Shown: positions 1 to 10,446 of the stretch, piece after piece | Position numbering within the stretch: the first letter of the stretch is position 1 | Layout of the letters: each line of letters opens with the position of its first letter | NCBI RefSeq assembly: GCF_964019385.1 | Contig: NC_088653.1 | Coordinates: 9,805,790-9,869,789, forward strand | Length of the DNA stretch: 64,000 bases | Direction: 5' to 3' | Source: Sycon ciliatum | Lineage: Eukaryota > Porifera > Calcarea > Leucosolenida > Sycettidae | Notes under the pieces: generated by a model | Seen by the model: the letters and a program-made list of their open reading frames with translations, nothing else | What the model was told of the DNA's origin: nothing | The model's database searches: none | Position numbers and translations under genes: made by a program

Positions 1-60
1 TTTTTAATCGCAAAAAACGCGGAAAAAAACGGTGCCGCGGAATCGCAATTTTCCCCGAGG
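1..60. repeat. edge fragment of a dispersed AT-rich repeat
   Basis: The stretch with GCGGAATCGCAATTTTCC resembles the end of a degenerate repeat at about 21190-21565, where GTGGAATCGCGATTTCCTGG occurs in the same setting. The window begins inside it. No coding signal is seen. Confidence 0.25.
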
Positions 61-208
61 ACAGGTGTTTGGCAAGCACTGCATTTGACTGTGTGAATGC
101 ACAGGCTTTGCAAGTGATTAGTACAGTCATGTAAACGCGAATTTTTGTAGCGGGTGTGAATGCAGCCATAAAAGCTGTGCAAACTTTTCATGTGTGACCG
201 CGGCCTTA

Positions 209-459
209 GGGGCCGTCCGCAAATATCGAACTTTTTTCACCGAACGAAATATTTTAGTTTAGACCCAACCCCTCCCTCCCCCTCAGAACGTAAAAATTGT
301 TGATATATGCATATACAACAAAAGTCGCAAGTGTGTCACTGCTCCTATGGCCATGTACATGTATCGAAGTTTTCTGAAACGAAATTGGTCAGCCCATTCC
401 CACCCCACAACGAAATTATTTCGTTTCGTGAAAAAAGTTCGATAATTATGGATGACCCC
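209..459. mobile_element. MITE, PIF/Harbinger-like (Tourist type)
   Basis: The two ends form an imperfect inverted repeat of about 50 bp. The left end starts GGGGCCGTCCGCAAATATCG and the right end, read on the other strand, starts GGGGTCATCCATAATTATCG. TTA lies directly outside both ends (206-208 and 460-462). A 3-bp TTA duplication with GG-starting ends is typical of PIF/Harbinger elements. At 251 bp with no reading frame it is non-autonomous. The family call is by ends only. Confidence 0.65.
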
Positions 460-462
460 TTA

Positions 463-1609
463 GTGGAGGCCGAACTGTGAAAAGGAGTAGCCTCAGTCAG
501 CATGATCAAAACGCGACGCAGCTCACCAGATCAAGTTGTGGGTCCTCTTTCGGTGGCGAAAGGCGGGCTCACGCCCCTTCATGGCTACTTCCCATTGTCT
601 AACCCCCAAGACAATTATGTAGCCGACTGGCCGAAATAAAATGAAAAACGCGAGCGGCTCAGGATGAATGACTACAATGTTCTGTCGCGGACATGGACAT
701 CCAGTCGATTGACCAGGGCCGGCGCCCTCAGCGCGTACAGAACGTCGTCGTTGCATGCAGCGCACATGTTGATACGATGCGACCTGCAGCAGCGCGTAGT
801 AATGCATGCCATGGCTGCATGGCCAGCGCCCTGGGGCCGCTAGACGTGCGACCGGATTTCCATGTCCACGACAGTACCTGCATGATGATGATGTGTTGTG
901 TAGAGTGCTGCTGTGGATGCCGCCAGCCTTTTCCGCCCTTTGACTTGGGCTTGGCTGTAGCTACTGCCTGTAAAAAAAAGGATCTCATTTCCTCTGCCCT
1001 GCATGCCTTCCTTTTACTACGATTTATCCCGGCTGTGTACCACGTGACGTGTACGTGGGTGAACAAACAGGCCTGCATGTTGAGTATTGTAGGGTCTACA
1101 TATTATTCTTTAGTACAGGCGACATCGCTCACTAGCACTGTAACTTTGCATGTGATGACACTTGAACAGCTAGTCTGCCTCTAGAGCTCTGCTCTGGCGA
1201 CACAGACAGTCGGCTTCATTTCGTAGTTGGTGTGGGAGCATCATGTCACTTGTCAGCAGAAAGGTGGGCCCGCAATGATTATGTAGACCTACATATGGAT
1301 GTACACGAGTAGCACTGTACTTTTGTAGTGTGGAGCAGGCAGTAGAATCTGATGTCATGTTGTACAGTCATGTACATAATCTACGCGTAAATCTACATCT
1401 TCTGACAGATCAGACAGATGAATGAAGCCACAGAGCTCTGGCCGCTGGAGCGTGCAGCGAACGTGTAGAGAGGATCTTGGACTGCTGCACCGTCCGTGCT
1501 TTAGTTGAATGCGGAATCGTTTTTTTCTTGCTCGTTGCCGTCTGTGGGTGTTCTAGACGGATGCGTGTTCTGCTTGCGGCCCTTCATATTGTTCTTTTCT
1601 GGGAATTTG
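463..1609. other. non-genic stretch, nothing recognised
   Basis: Both strands carry short open frames with no domain-like composition. I see no inverted-repeat element, tandem repeat or RNA gene. Confidence 0.4.
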
Positions 1610-1797
1610 AGTGACGCTCCGTCGCAATTTGGTTGCGGAAGTGAAGCGCTTTCGTTCGTTACCTGGCCATCGGCAGGTGGCGTTTAGATTTGTGGGACTA
1701 CCAATCGTCCGGGTCAACGTTACCAGAATAGCGGACGCCGGACAGGAACCACCCGGCCGTTATCGGGAGCAGGTGCTTCTCCCTGGCTTGAAGTCAG
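1610..1797 (+). CDS. possible internal exon, unknown product
   Basis: An open stretch of about 62 codons is bounded on the left by a pyrimidine-rich acceptor-like run ending GGGAATTTGAG and on the right by a clear donor, TCAG followed by GTAAGC at 1798. The peptide is arginine-rich with a hydrophobic middle (AFRFVGLPIVRVNVTRIADA). I recognise no family. Support is limited to splice-like borders and a balanced amino-acid composition, and no partner exon was found. It could be chance. Confidence 0.22.
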
Positions 1798-2212
1798 GTA
1801 AGCATCTCCCATTCAGTCCCTATGTTTCACTGAAGGTGTGCGCTGAGTTCTAGTAGCACAGCAGCCCTAACCTGTAACGATTTATTGGAAAAGGCTTCTG
1901 CTGATGTACAGTACTCCGTGTCGTGTGCTCACATTTGTCCGCATGGTATTGCATTGTTCGTAGTGAAGCGCAGCAACGGCAATTCAAACGCGAAGGAATT
2001 TTTGGCTGCTGCAATATCCACTCACTCTCAATCCGTGTGCTTTACAAGCAGAGAAAATTAGTCGATGAATAATTTCGTCAAATTCCAAAGAAGGGACTTC
2101 TTCCAATCGGAAACGGTGACCTTTCACCAGAAAAACAAAATTATTTGGAAAGTTTTTTTGAGCTGAAGGTTTAGTGAAAAGGTTTCAGCGCTTTCTAGGT
2201 TCTGCTCAGTGC
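1798..2212. other. non-genic stretch, nothing recognised
   Basis: This lies between a candidate exon and a tRNA-like repeat head. No repeat or frame stands out. Confidence 0.35.
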
Positions 2213-2285
2213 CATAGCTTAGATAGTTAGAGCTATGCTCATGACAAGCAAAGTCCCAGGTTCCAGTCCTGTTGGGCTTGCATTT
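2213..2285 (+). repeat. tRNA-derived SINE head
   Basis: A box-like TAGCTTAGATAGTTAGAGC and B box-like GGTTCCAGTCC (one mismatch to the consensus) sit at tRNA spacing. A T-arm stem CAGG/CCTG is visible. The acceptor stem pairs poorly and the anticodon loop lacks a normal U33, so this is not a working tRNA. It is best read as the pol III promoter head of a SINE or a tRNA pseudogene. The body and tail were not delimited. Confidence 0.45.
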
Positions 2286-3159
2286 TGTTCTCTTTTCAGG
2301 GCAGTCCTAATCCCTGACAGATCACTTTGCAGGGACGCCACCAGGTTCTAAAGAAGTTGTACGACCGAAAGGAGGCGAAAAGAAAGAGGGGGTCTGGGAG
2401 ACACGTCCCCCTTAAAAAATCTTATTATCAGGAGCAGGTTTTGTCACTACAATTGTCGCTTCGCACATCGCAATGTTTGTGACTTGATTTTCTTAGTCAG
2501 GCTGGCGGAATCACTGTTTTCTGTGTTCGAACATTGGTATGACCCTTCCCTCGCAATTGTTACGAAAGCTGTTGTGATTTTGGAGCTCTCTTCCGCACCA
2601 AACAAATTCTTCTCGTTTCGCACTATTTCGCCCAGAGTGAGTATCATTTTTCTGGAGTTCGTACCGGTCCCCTACGCGAACCGTGAATTTAAAAAAAAAA
2701 GGGCTCAGGGATACGAATCCTGGTATATCTCTTGAATTTGGCATGCTGAATTTGACCTTGGCAAGAACAAAGTGTTCTCAAATTCCTGAAATGCGTTACA
2801 TGTGGCGCATGTTGCTGCGAAGGTAGCAGGCCTGAAAACACCAACAAAACCAGCGAAGCGCTTGTCAAGGAAAGAAGGTGCGGAACTGCTTACCCTATGT
2901 CGCTGGTGGTCGTTACGGTGTACTTCAAAAATGCTAGTTTGCCGTCATCGCTCGCCACCTGGAGGCATCGATTGCTTGAAAACGAAGTTTCATGACCAAA
3001 ATTTGAACTCGCTTCTTGTTCACCGTTTTGTTGAGTACTGAAGGGTCTGCTTTAAATATTATTATCGCATATATATTTTTGAAACTCGGATGTTGAGCCG
3101 ATAATAAATCTAGAAATGAAAAGTACACATTGATACGAGTTTAGAGTAACTGTACACCA
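2286..3159. other. non-genic stretch, nothing recognised
   Basis: AT-rich DNA with short overlapping frames on both strands. The 79-codon frame at 2802-3041 has no recognisable motif and no splice context. It could include a SINE body. Confidence 0.35.
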
Positions 3160-3314
3160 CTAAGTAGTTACTATAGTAACTGGATACTATAGTATCTAGT
3201 TACTATGGTAACTAGTCAATATAGTAACTTTATACTATAGTAACTAGTTACCATAGTAACTAGATACTATAGTAACTAGTTACCATAGTAACTAGGTACT
3301 ATAGTAACTAGGTA
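3160..3314. repeat. 16-bp tandem repeat, unit TACTATAGTAACTAGN
   Basis: About nine or ten degenerate units alternate TACTATAG and TACCATAG cores. The CTATAG core is palindromic, so the array is rich in short dyads. It ends exactly at the TA flanking the next inverted-repeat element, as if that element had inserted into the array. Confidence 0.75.
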
Positions 3315-3982
3315 CAGTAAATATCGGATATAACGTGCCCCTTTGATTTTCGAAAATGTATCACTATATCCGGTGCATCACTATAGCCGATTTGCATGTT
3401 TGACCGACACATGGCACATGACTGCACATGAAATGATGCGTACACGCTGGAAAAAGCATGCTGAAAGTGCATGCATGCTCCGCGGACTGTGTACCGGTGC
3501 ATGACACAGAGCAGTGCATGGCAGTGCAGTACGAGTACAGACTGTACATGTACTAGAACTTCGATACATCATGTGGCATGGCTGCTTCTTCAGCGTGTTC
3601 TCCAAAAAAGCCTGAGCTGGATCCGTGCTCACGTAGATCGTAGATCTACTCGGTGTCCAACGAGTTGCGTAGAGCCAGAAATAGACATGAGTGGCTGTGT
3701 ACGTGAGTTGGCAACATCATCGTGAGAGGCAACACAGCCAGAAACGGACAAGAGCATGCAGAAAGATCACTCTTGATCATTATATGCGATATTTTCCTGT
3801 ACATTTGATATGGTTTGCTTCCTGAAGGCCATCACAATAAGCGATATATCGGTATAGCCGATAATAGTGTATATAGTGATATTTTAGCTGTATTTTTTCA
3901 GATTTGATTTTGATTTTGACGTGTTCTATCACTATAACCGGTATATCATTATATCCGGTCACTTTATAAACGATACTTACTG
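3315..3982. mobile_element. non-autonomous TIR element, TA target duplication
   Basis: The left end begins CAGTAAATATCGGATATAAC and the right end, reversed, begins CAGTAAGTATCGTTTATAAA. TA lies outside both ends (3313-3314 and 3983-3984). The interior repeats short ATATCCGGT and ATAGCCGAT motifs near both ends. This end type with a TA duplication fits the Tc1/mariner/pogo superfamily. No transposase is present. Confidence 0.6.
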
Positions 3983-3984
3983 TA

Positions 3985-4199
3985 CTGTAAAACCGGAAAG
4001 TCTAACGAATAAAAAGTTTAACGTTTTTGTAATTTTGGCATGATAACGTGCAGAAAGTTTAACGATGGCTACCTGGCCACCCATCTGTATGCGCATCTTT
4101 ACACAGACATCTAGCGATAACATATTTTTCAAATAACGAAAAAGAATTGGCCGCTAAAACGTTAGACTTTGTGACTCGTTAGACTTTGCTGTTATACAG
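3985..4199. mobile_element. short MITE abutting the previous one
   Basis: The left end reads CTGTAAAACCGG then AAAGTCTAACGA. The right end, reversed, reads CTGTATAACAGC then AAAGTCTAACGA. TA flanks both ends (3983-3984 and 4200-4201). It is 215 bp and non-coding. The left TA is shared with the right duplication of the neighbouring element, so the two sit back to back. Its right tip, CTGTTATACAG, is the core of the satellite that follows. Confidence 0.6.
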
Positions 4200-4516
4200 T
4201 AACTAGATACTGTTATACAGTAACTAGATACTGTTATACAGTAACTAGATACTGTATAACAGTAACTAGATACTGTTATACAGTAACTAGATACTGTTAT
4301 ACAGTAACTAGATACTGTTATACAGTAACTAGATACTGTTATACAGTAACTAGATATTGTTATACAGTAACTAGATACTGTTATACAGTAACTAGATACT
4401 GTTATACAGTAACTAGATATTGTTATACAGTAACTAGATACTGTTATACAGTAACTAGATACTGTTATACAGTAACTAGATACTGTTATACAGTAACTAG
4501 ATATTGTTATACAGTC
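4187..4516. repeat. 21-bp satellite, about 15.7 units
   Basis: The unit is TACTGTTATACAGTAACTAGA (21 bp, here with length stated because it defines the repeat period). Units are nearly identical apart from an occasional ATATTG for ATACTG. One unit at 4252-4262 carries the core in reverse orientation (CTGTATAACAG). The ACTAGA/TA part matches the 16-bp array upstream, while the CTGTTATACAG part matches the tip of the adjacent MITE. Confidence 0.85.
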
Positions 4517-5092
4517 AGAAAGGGTTTAACAACCCAGTAACAGCCGACATTCTTTGTTGCCGTGGGACTGTGGCTTGTGCTCGTTTCGCTGCGGTTGCCT
4601 TCCCCTCTTTGGTCTTTTCTTAAATTAACCTTGGAATTTCCGAGTTGGAAGGCTGTTGGTTAGCGCTACGGAGATGTGTTGAAGCTAGGTGTCAGGTCGA
4701 TTGTCTCAGTGCTCTGTCAGTGTTGTGCCTAGTTGTTCCAATTTCTGACCGTATATAGTATCAAGTTACAGCCCTAGTTAAAAGCAAAACATAGCGAGGT
4801 CTCTGGACTGTCATTAGTGCCAGTACTGTATCCATACCTGCTCTCTCATTTATAAAACTGAGAACATAAATTCTGCTGGCCCATGGCAACATGAACATGA
4901 AACATGTAGTGATGAAAGCAGGGATTTTCCCACTGTCCGTAGGATTTCTAATAATCAGACAGAATAACGTGTAAAAGTGTTTGTAAGATCCGATCAGCAG
5001 AAATCACCGTTTAATGTGTAAACGTGTCTATGGGTGCTGGTAGTCGACAATGTGTGGATTTGTCTGTACATGGTAGTATATGACAGTGTAAA
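4517..5092. other. non-genic stretch, nothing recognised
   Basis: No long frame, repeat or inverted-repeat element was found between the satellite and the GT-rich repeat. Confidence 0.35.
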
Positions 5093-5178
5093 TGTGTTTG
5101 TGTGTTGCTGTGTTTGTGTGTTGCTGTTTTTGTGTGTTGCTGTGTTTGTGTGTTGCTGTGTTTGTGTGTTGCTGTTTT
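5093..5178 (+). repeat. 16-bp GT-rich tandem repeat
   Basis: Five to six units of TGTGTTTGTGTGTTGC, some with TTTTT replacing GTGTT. The last unit runs into a pyrimidine tract and CAG at 5180-5182, which could act as a splice acceptor for the following exon candidate. Confidence 0.75.
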
Positions 5179-5224
5179 TCAGGTATCCGTGTGGTGACAA
5201 CGCTGGTGAAGGGTATTGTCACAA

Positions 5225-5696
5225 ATGGGGATAGGGTGCAGCTTAGGCCGCCAGTCACTACCAGTTGACCAGAGTGATCCAGCTCTAGCGTCCAGCGTTG
5301 ATGAGAGCTCCGACTGCCAGTCACAACCAGCTGACCAGAGGGAGCCAGCTCTCAGGTCTAGCAAGGATGAGAGGATCGACCACCAGTCACAACCGGCTGA
5401 CCAGCGGGATCCAGCTCTAGGGTCTAGCAAGAATGAGAGCTCCGACCACCAGTCACAACCAGCTGACCAGAGTGATCCAGCTCTAGGGCCCAGCGTTGAA
5501 GAGAGCTCCGACCGCCAGTCACAACCAGCTGACCAGAGAGAGCCAGCTCTCAGGTCTAGCAAGGATGAGAGCATCGACCACCAGTCACAACCAGCTGACC
5601 AGAGGGATCCAGCTCTGGGGTCCAGCAAGGATGAGAGCTCCGACCGCCAGTCACAACCAGCTGATCAGAGAGAGCCAGCTCTCTCTGATGGTGCTG
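5225..5696 (+). CDS. repeat-protein exon with 22-residue repeats (hypothetical)
   Basis: This frame of about 157 codons contains seven copies of a 22-residue repeat centred on QSQPADQRxPALxSSKDES (66 bp per unit). The peptide is polar, rich in Gln, Ser, Asp and Pro, and probably disordered. It lies between an acceptor-like TTTTTCAG ending at 5182 and a perfect donor GTAAGT at 5697. Because TGA occurs twice in this frame upstream of 5225, I take the ATG there as the start, leaving a short 5' untranslated part. The repeat length is a multiple of three, so other frames are also open and the whole could be a plain minisatellite. No known family is recognised. Confidence 0.32.
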
Positions 5697-5850
5697 GTAA
5701 GTGAATTGATTGCTTTAGTTTATGGAGGGACAAAAATGTGGGACTTGACTTCAAGGGTCATTTCAAGGGTCATTGCATGGTCCACTGCTTGTAATGGCTT
5801 TCGTTTGAAGCAAGACGGGCTTATTCATTCGTACGGCTCCATGTGAGATG
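5697..5850. other. possible intron start, nothing else seen
   Basis: The sequence follows the GTAAGT donor of the repeat exon and runs into a transposon end. No second exon was found downstream. Confidence 0.25.
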
Positions 5851-6586
5851 CAGTGGAACTCGGATAAGAGGTACTGCCTCGGGAGTGGAAAAACGAACTT
5901 CCGAGGTTTTGCAGAGCAAACGCTCGCATGGATTTTCGCGCCTGGGCTTGCGAATATTTGTGCGAATGTTCGCGCGAAGTTTGTGTTTTTCATGATTTTC
6001 GCTCCAAGAAAAGTACCAGTGCACTCGTGCTTGTTTGAGAAGTCGCCTTCGGTAGATCTACAGAGCTTCATCCGACTGAGAATTTATTTGCTGCGAGTGG
6101 CTGCACCCTGAGACAAGAGCTTTTTGCATATGTTGTCGATAACCAGAGACCCACAGATAACCATGTTGGCCTGTGCCGCACTCCGGTGCTGCGAACACGC
6201 AAACACTCACACAAAGTTTCGCTTTTCGTGATTTTCGAGCAAACAGTTGTGCAGAACGTCTCTAGTATCTGAAGTACTTCTTATCCAAAGTTGACTCTTG
6301 CTAGACCTTGCAACGTGTATGTGGTTAGTGACACGAAACCAGGCTTCATTCACTGCAAACAGCCTCCTCAACACTGTCAACATGCTAAAATACCTGTCAA
6401 GTGAACCTGTCAAGTGGAATGGTGTTTGAAAAACACCAAAAAAGTTCTTAGTACACTCTGTCTGCACCTGCTGAAAAGTCCTTCATAATACTAGTTGTAA
6501 ATCCTATCATGGTACGTCGTTTCCCAAACACATTTGTATATGAGCTTGCACCTCTTACCCGGGTATGGTCTAAGTGAGTTCCACTG
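5851..6586. mobile_element. non-autonomous pogo/Tigger-like DNA transposon
   Basis: The left end begins CAGTGGAACTCGGATAAGAG. The right end, reversed, begins CAGTGGAACTCACTTAGACC and then contains GGGTAAGAGG. CAGTGGAACTC ends that pair with a TA target are typical of pogo/Tigger relatives. The right flank is TA but the left flank is TG, so the duplication has decayed or is absent. Two diverged direct repeats (about 5955-6005 and 6185-6240, both with ACAAAGTTT/TTCGTGATTTTCG-like text) lie inside. No transposase is seen. Confidence 0.55.
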
Positions 6587-6831
6587 TAATTCTAGAAATG
6601 TAATGCAAGAGCCTTGAGGCCACAACGTTTGTATGCAACTTTGGCAAGCCATGCATGCAACGTTATACAGCGCGTTGGCAAACGTGGCTTTCTCCGACCT
6701 CGTGACTGACGTGAAAACACAGCAAATGCATCCGCAGTATGTAGGAGTGTAGCATTGCAGGAGAGTGAGGGAGAAACCCTGGACATGATAACTTGTATTT
6801 CTAACATAGTTGACTGACAGAGAGTCTAATA

Positions 6832-7192
6832 CCGTATTTCCCCGTAAGTTAGTACGTACTCACTTTCGAACTTAGCAACCACATGAGTACAAACTTTCGG
6901 GGGTGGTACTATCTTTCGGGGAGTACTTTTTTATCGGGAGTAAATGACACGCAGTGGGAAGCCTGCGCAACTCTAGTGTCCGTGCATATGATGAAGAGTA
7001 CACATGTACTCTTGATATGATGTATGTACTGTACGGTGTCTGTACATGTAGGACGGGTACGAACTTACTATCTTTCGGGGGAACTGTCTTCCGGGGGGAA
7101 CTGTCTTTCGGGGTGATAACCTCGGCAGTGGAAAGTGTATTTTATAGGGGGTACTAAGTCATTGGGGAGAACTTACTTACGGGGAAATACGG
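6832..7192. mobile_element. MITE with CCGTATTTCCCCGTAAGT ends
   Basis: CCGTATTTCCCCGTAAGTTA opens the element and its near-exact reverse complement closes it (about 22-25 bp). TA is present on the left and CA on the right. Inside, CTTTCGGGG occurs five times, in a pattern of ACTATCTTTCGGGG and AACTGTCTTTCGGGG. The 361-bp element is non-coding. Confidence 0.6.
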
Positions 7193-8298
7193 CAGTCCAG
7201 GAGCCAGGCCCCATAAATATTCACGCCCGTTCCCACTTCGAGCACACAACAAATGCACACCTAAAACCTGACCATGACACCTAGTGCTCCCTATAAATAA
7301 CATTATTTCCTTTAGATTCAGGATGCAAGAGCATAAAATACGGAAGAAATTGTTTCACATCTGTAACCATAGCAACGGCATAGTAACAGCATAGTAACTG
7401 TTACATTGGAGACAATTTAGGATGTTTTTTTAATTATCTATACCACCGGGTTCGGACAAAATGCCTTTGAAACATACAGAAAGGTGCAGTGCAAATAGGA
7501 AAGAGGGAAGAAACCATTCTTCAGTATACATGTACATGTACGTGTACTATGCTACATAATCATTGATTTGTATTACACAAAATGCATGGCATGCCGCCTA
7601 GGTTGATAATTAGGACAACAAGAAAGGATTGGAGTCAAATCCTACATAATGAACATGACTGATATGATGTACAATGTCCGTCAAGATATCCAAAACCAAA
7701 GAGTAAGCATATGAAGCACACATGAACAGAGACTGAAAGAGCTGAAGAAAGACGTGAGGTCTAGACAAGGGCTCCGCTGCATTGCAGTGGCGTCTTGGCC
7801 TTACGCGATCTTGATGCAAGGCTTTGTGATGGTCACAAAGAGACTTTTTCCAGGCGTCAAGCGACTTGCAAACTTATCGCTTGCTCATTCAGCAGCGAGG
7901 AAGGCAACCAACCGCACCTTGTTCTTGCCCTTAGACAGATTTTTTGCACCATATGCCATTGTGGCGCACCGTGATACCAATCATGAATGGCAGCAAATTT
8001 ATCATTAATCAGTTGCCTAATGGGTCGGTCCGTTGCCGAGCACGTCACCTTTGGGGACTGTGGAATGACCCGCGACACCGGCTACGTTAAGTTAACATGA
8101 TAATGCTCATCTTCCACAAAAACAAAACAAAAAACAGTGCTAGGATAAACTACCTCCAGCCACCAGAAACAAATACAGTGCATTACGCATATGGACAGAG
8201 ATTGCACTAGTACATGACTGTATACCAATCGTAGAGTAGCAAAACAAGAAAGATGGAAGTTATCGGGTCTACACCATCAGAGTTGGCAGCTATATGTA
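7193..8298. other. non-genic stretch, nothing recognised
   Basis: Only short frames are seen, plus a brief palindromic ACATGTACATGTAC run near 7530. An open stretch at 7754-8078 is open on both strands, which argues against coding. Confidence 0.35.
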
Positions 8299-8486
8299 CA
8301 GTCAACTTCGCATATAACGACACTCGGCGGGGCATCCAAAAGGTGTCCTTAGTCGCGACGTGTTGTTACACCCGAAGTCTCATTATATGTATTACAGTGG
8401 GAGGGGACTTTGCTCTGTGCATGGAAATTCTGTCGTTATTCGCGAATCGTCGTTATGTCCGCAGTTGTTATTAGCCAAGTTGACTG
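8299..8486. mobile_element. 188-bp MITE, TA target duplication
   Basis: The left end starts CAGTCAACTTCGCATATAAC and the right end, reversed, starts CAGTCAACTTGGCTAATAAC. TA lies outside both ends (8297-8298, 8487-8488). This is the CAGT-AACYTCG-TATAACG type common among pogo/mariner-derived MITEs in animals. Confidence 0.65.
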
Positions 8487-9317
8487 TATTGAATTATCCT
8501 GGTGTGCAGAATGACGCTGGGAGTGTGGTTGATATCCACTGTTGGTTTGCTATCGTCAGTGTCAATCGCAGTACCTTCACTATTTCATGTCTAATACCTT
8601 TTACGGTCCGCACGACTTGGACTACAACACCATAGATATCCACACGAAATGGTAATAAATCAAAGAGGCCTTCTTCATAGCAGTTGGCGCAATATATTAA
8701 CGGGATCGCATTTTCAGCGTCTCCGACCTCCAAACTGTAATTATAGCTGGCCAGCCTGCTGTTTATTGGCAGACAAGAATTGTGCTGCTTCTTCAAATAG
8801 GCAGTTTATTGAGGTCTGTCCATGACATATTCAGCATTGCTGTGCGTGAAAGGAAAGGTGCAACTTTAGACTGCTGCTGGCATAACCCTCTTGGGGTTAT
8901 GTACTCTTGCTAGCACTGCTACTAGTAGTAGTACCTGGCTGGCTAGGGCTAGGCCCTTTGACACAGATATATCATTATGGGGAAATCTCACCATGCGGTG
9001 CCGCCGAGAGTCGTAAAACTACTACTCCCCCCACCCCCTCCCCACAGTGCGCTTTCGGTGAAAGAAGCAATGGCCGATTTGGACGAAAAAAGTCTGTTTT
9101 AGAAGTCGATGCATTCACTTGTGAAGGCGACGAACAGTGCAGTCGATGCCCGGGAATCCTTCTCTTCAACTTATTATTATTATTATGTGCTTGTTCGCGT
9201 AGACATCAGCATGGCCTGCAGCTGCATTAATGGGCATGCAAATCATGCAAACCAGCCAAAAATGTTCGCATAAGCCACTTCGAATAGATACAAAAGACCA
9301 CAACAGTTTCAGAAAAA
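8487..9317. other. mostly unrecognised; one shared 21-bp block
   Basis: The block CTCTTGGGGTTATGTACTCT at about 8889 recurs identically at about 58992, in the inverted-repeat element there. The rest has no recognised feature. The 107-codon frame at 8907-9230 has no domain signature. Confidence 0.35.
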
Positions 9318-9395
9318 AGGGTTTGCTCCCCACACCGGAGCTCGCGCTATTCCGCCGAACTTACAAATCATCGCCGAAGTCGCAACCACTACTTC
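9318..9395 (-). repeat. dispersed repeat, second copy at 60364-60487
   Basis: Read on the minus strand, AGTGGTTGCGACTTCGGCGA and, further on, GCAAACCCTTT are shared in order with 60364-60487. The other copy has gained an extra piece that makes it a hairpin. No coding potential. Confidence 0.55.
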
Positions 9396-9438
9396 GTAGT
9401 TTCAGAAAAAGAAGAAATATGCGAAAAGAAGACAAAAA

Positions 9439-10141
9439 CTAGGGTGCTGACACCACTCGGGCACAGATGCCCACCCAACCGCTTCGGTCAGCAGCAAGAG
9501 CACGGAACGCCTCCAGATCGACTTTGCTTGACAAGGAAAGTCCAATCCGCTTGGCATCATCTTGTAGTAGCGTTGGTAGTGTGTGTCTTGGTCGTCCCCT
9601 CCAGCCCGCTGGACGAGGCTCTGCGAAGTACGCTCCCATGGCCAGTGATGGTGGGGAGTCAGCCGGGAGCCGGAGGACGTGCCCAAAGAGCCTCCACCTA
9701 GCTCTCAAGATGATAATGCCGAGAGGAACCGCGCCGGTACGCTCATAGAGCCTCTCGTTCCTAATCCGATTCGGGAACACAATGCCGATTAGCGCCCGCA
9801 GCTGTTTTCGGTGGAAGGCCTCAATACGGCTCAGCTGCTGTTTCGTTGGTGCCCATGTTGCACAATTGTAGCAGAGTACAGGGAGTACAAAGGCATTATA
9901 GAGCCGGATGCGGAGATCCTCCGAAACTAGCGACCTACGGATCCACAGCGTCCAGAGTTTACCAAAGGCAACAGTTGCCAGTTGCTGTCGCCGTAGCATA
10001 TCCTCGGCATCACCTAATAGGGACCCGAGTTTCTTGGTGGTTCGCCACTCCTCCTCGATGCGATCAGTGTGCCGTTCGATGTGCGTGTGCTCTGTTTTTG
10101 GTCTCATTCACTTTCAAATCCCATTCGAGGAGCTTGTTGGA
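9439..10141 (-). pseudogene. LINE reverse transcriptase C-terminal part (5'-truncated)
   Basis: The frame encodes the region downstream of the polymerase core of a non-LTR reverse transcriptase. Visible motifs in order are VNETK then TEHTHIE, RLYNAFVLPVLCYNCATW, FHRKQLRALIGI, RNERLYERTGAVPL and WRLFGHVLRLP. The normal element would continue upstream into the polymerase, but here the protein starts only about 15 residues before the first motif. A run of five T at 10095-10099 (five A in sense) separates the VNETK and TEHTHI frames, so one base has been gained there. The relative at 27417-28286 shows the same order of motifs. It is a dead 5'-truncated copy, and the end lies near 9439. Confidence 0.8.
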
Positions 10142-10446
10142 TATGGCTTCAACTTAGCATCGTCAAAAAGTTGTGTGGAAGAAGTGGGAACGAAAGTCAC
10201 TTTCTAGAGGTATTTTCAGGGCCTGACTGCTGGACTATATATGGCTCGACACTTTTAACTGTGCTTTGCGCTGTTGCAATAAATAGACTGTTCACTCATG
10301 TGCACGTGTACTGGTTTCCTGTGTTCATGTCTGGAGGTGTCTGGCTGTCATGTCCATTGGCGGGCTGTGTGGCCACGCGCTTTGCCATCTTAGTGCAAGA
10401 CAAAGCTGTCTGAACTATCCACGTGGAAATAAAAGTTTAATTAAAA
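10142..10446. other. non-genic stretch, possible LINE remnant
   Basis: On the minus strand a short LFDDAK peptide near 10160-10180 could be a decayed relic of the polymerase xxDD box of the adjacent LINE, but frames are broken and I cannot confirm it. Nothing else is seen. Confidence 0.25.

Noticed and set aside
2213..2285. Functional tRNA gene
   Set aside because: The acceptor stem pairs at only part of its positions and the anticodon loop is abnormal.
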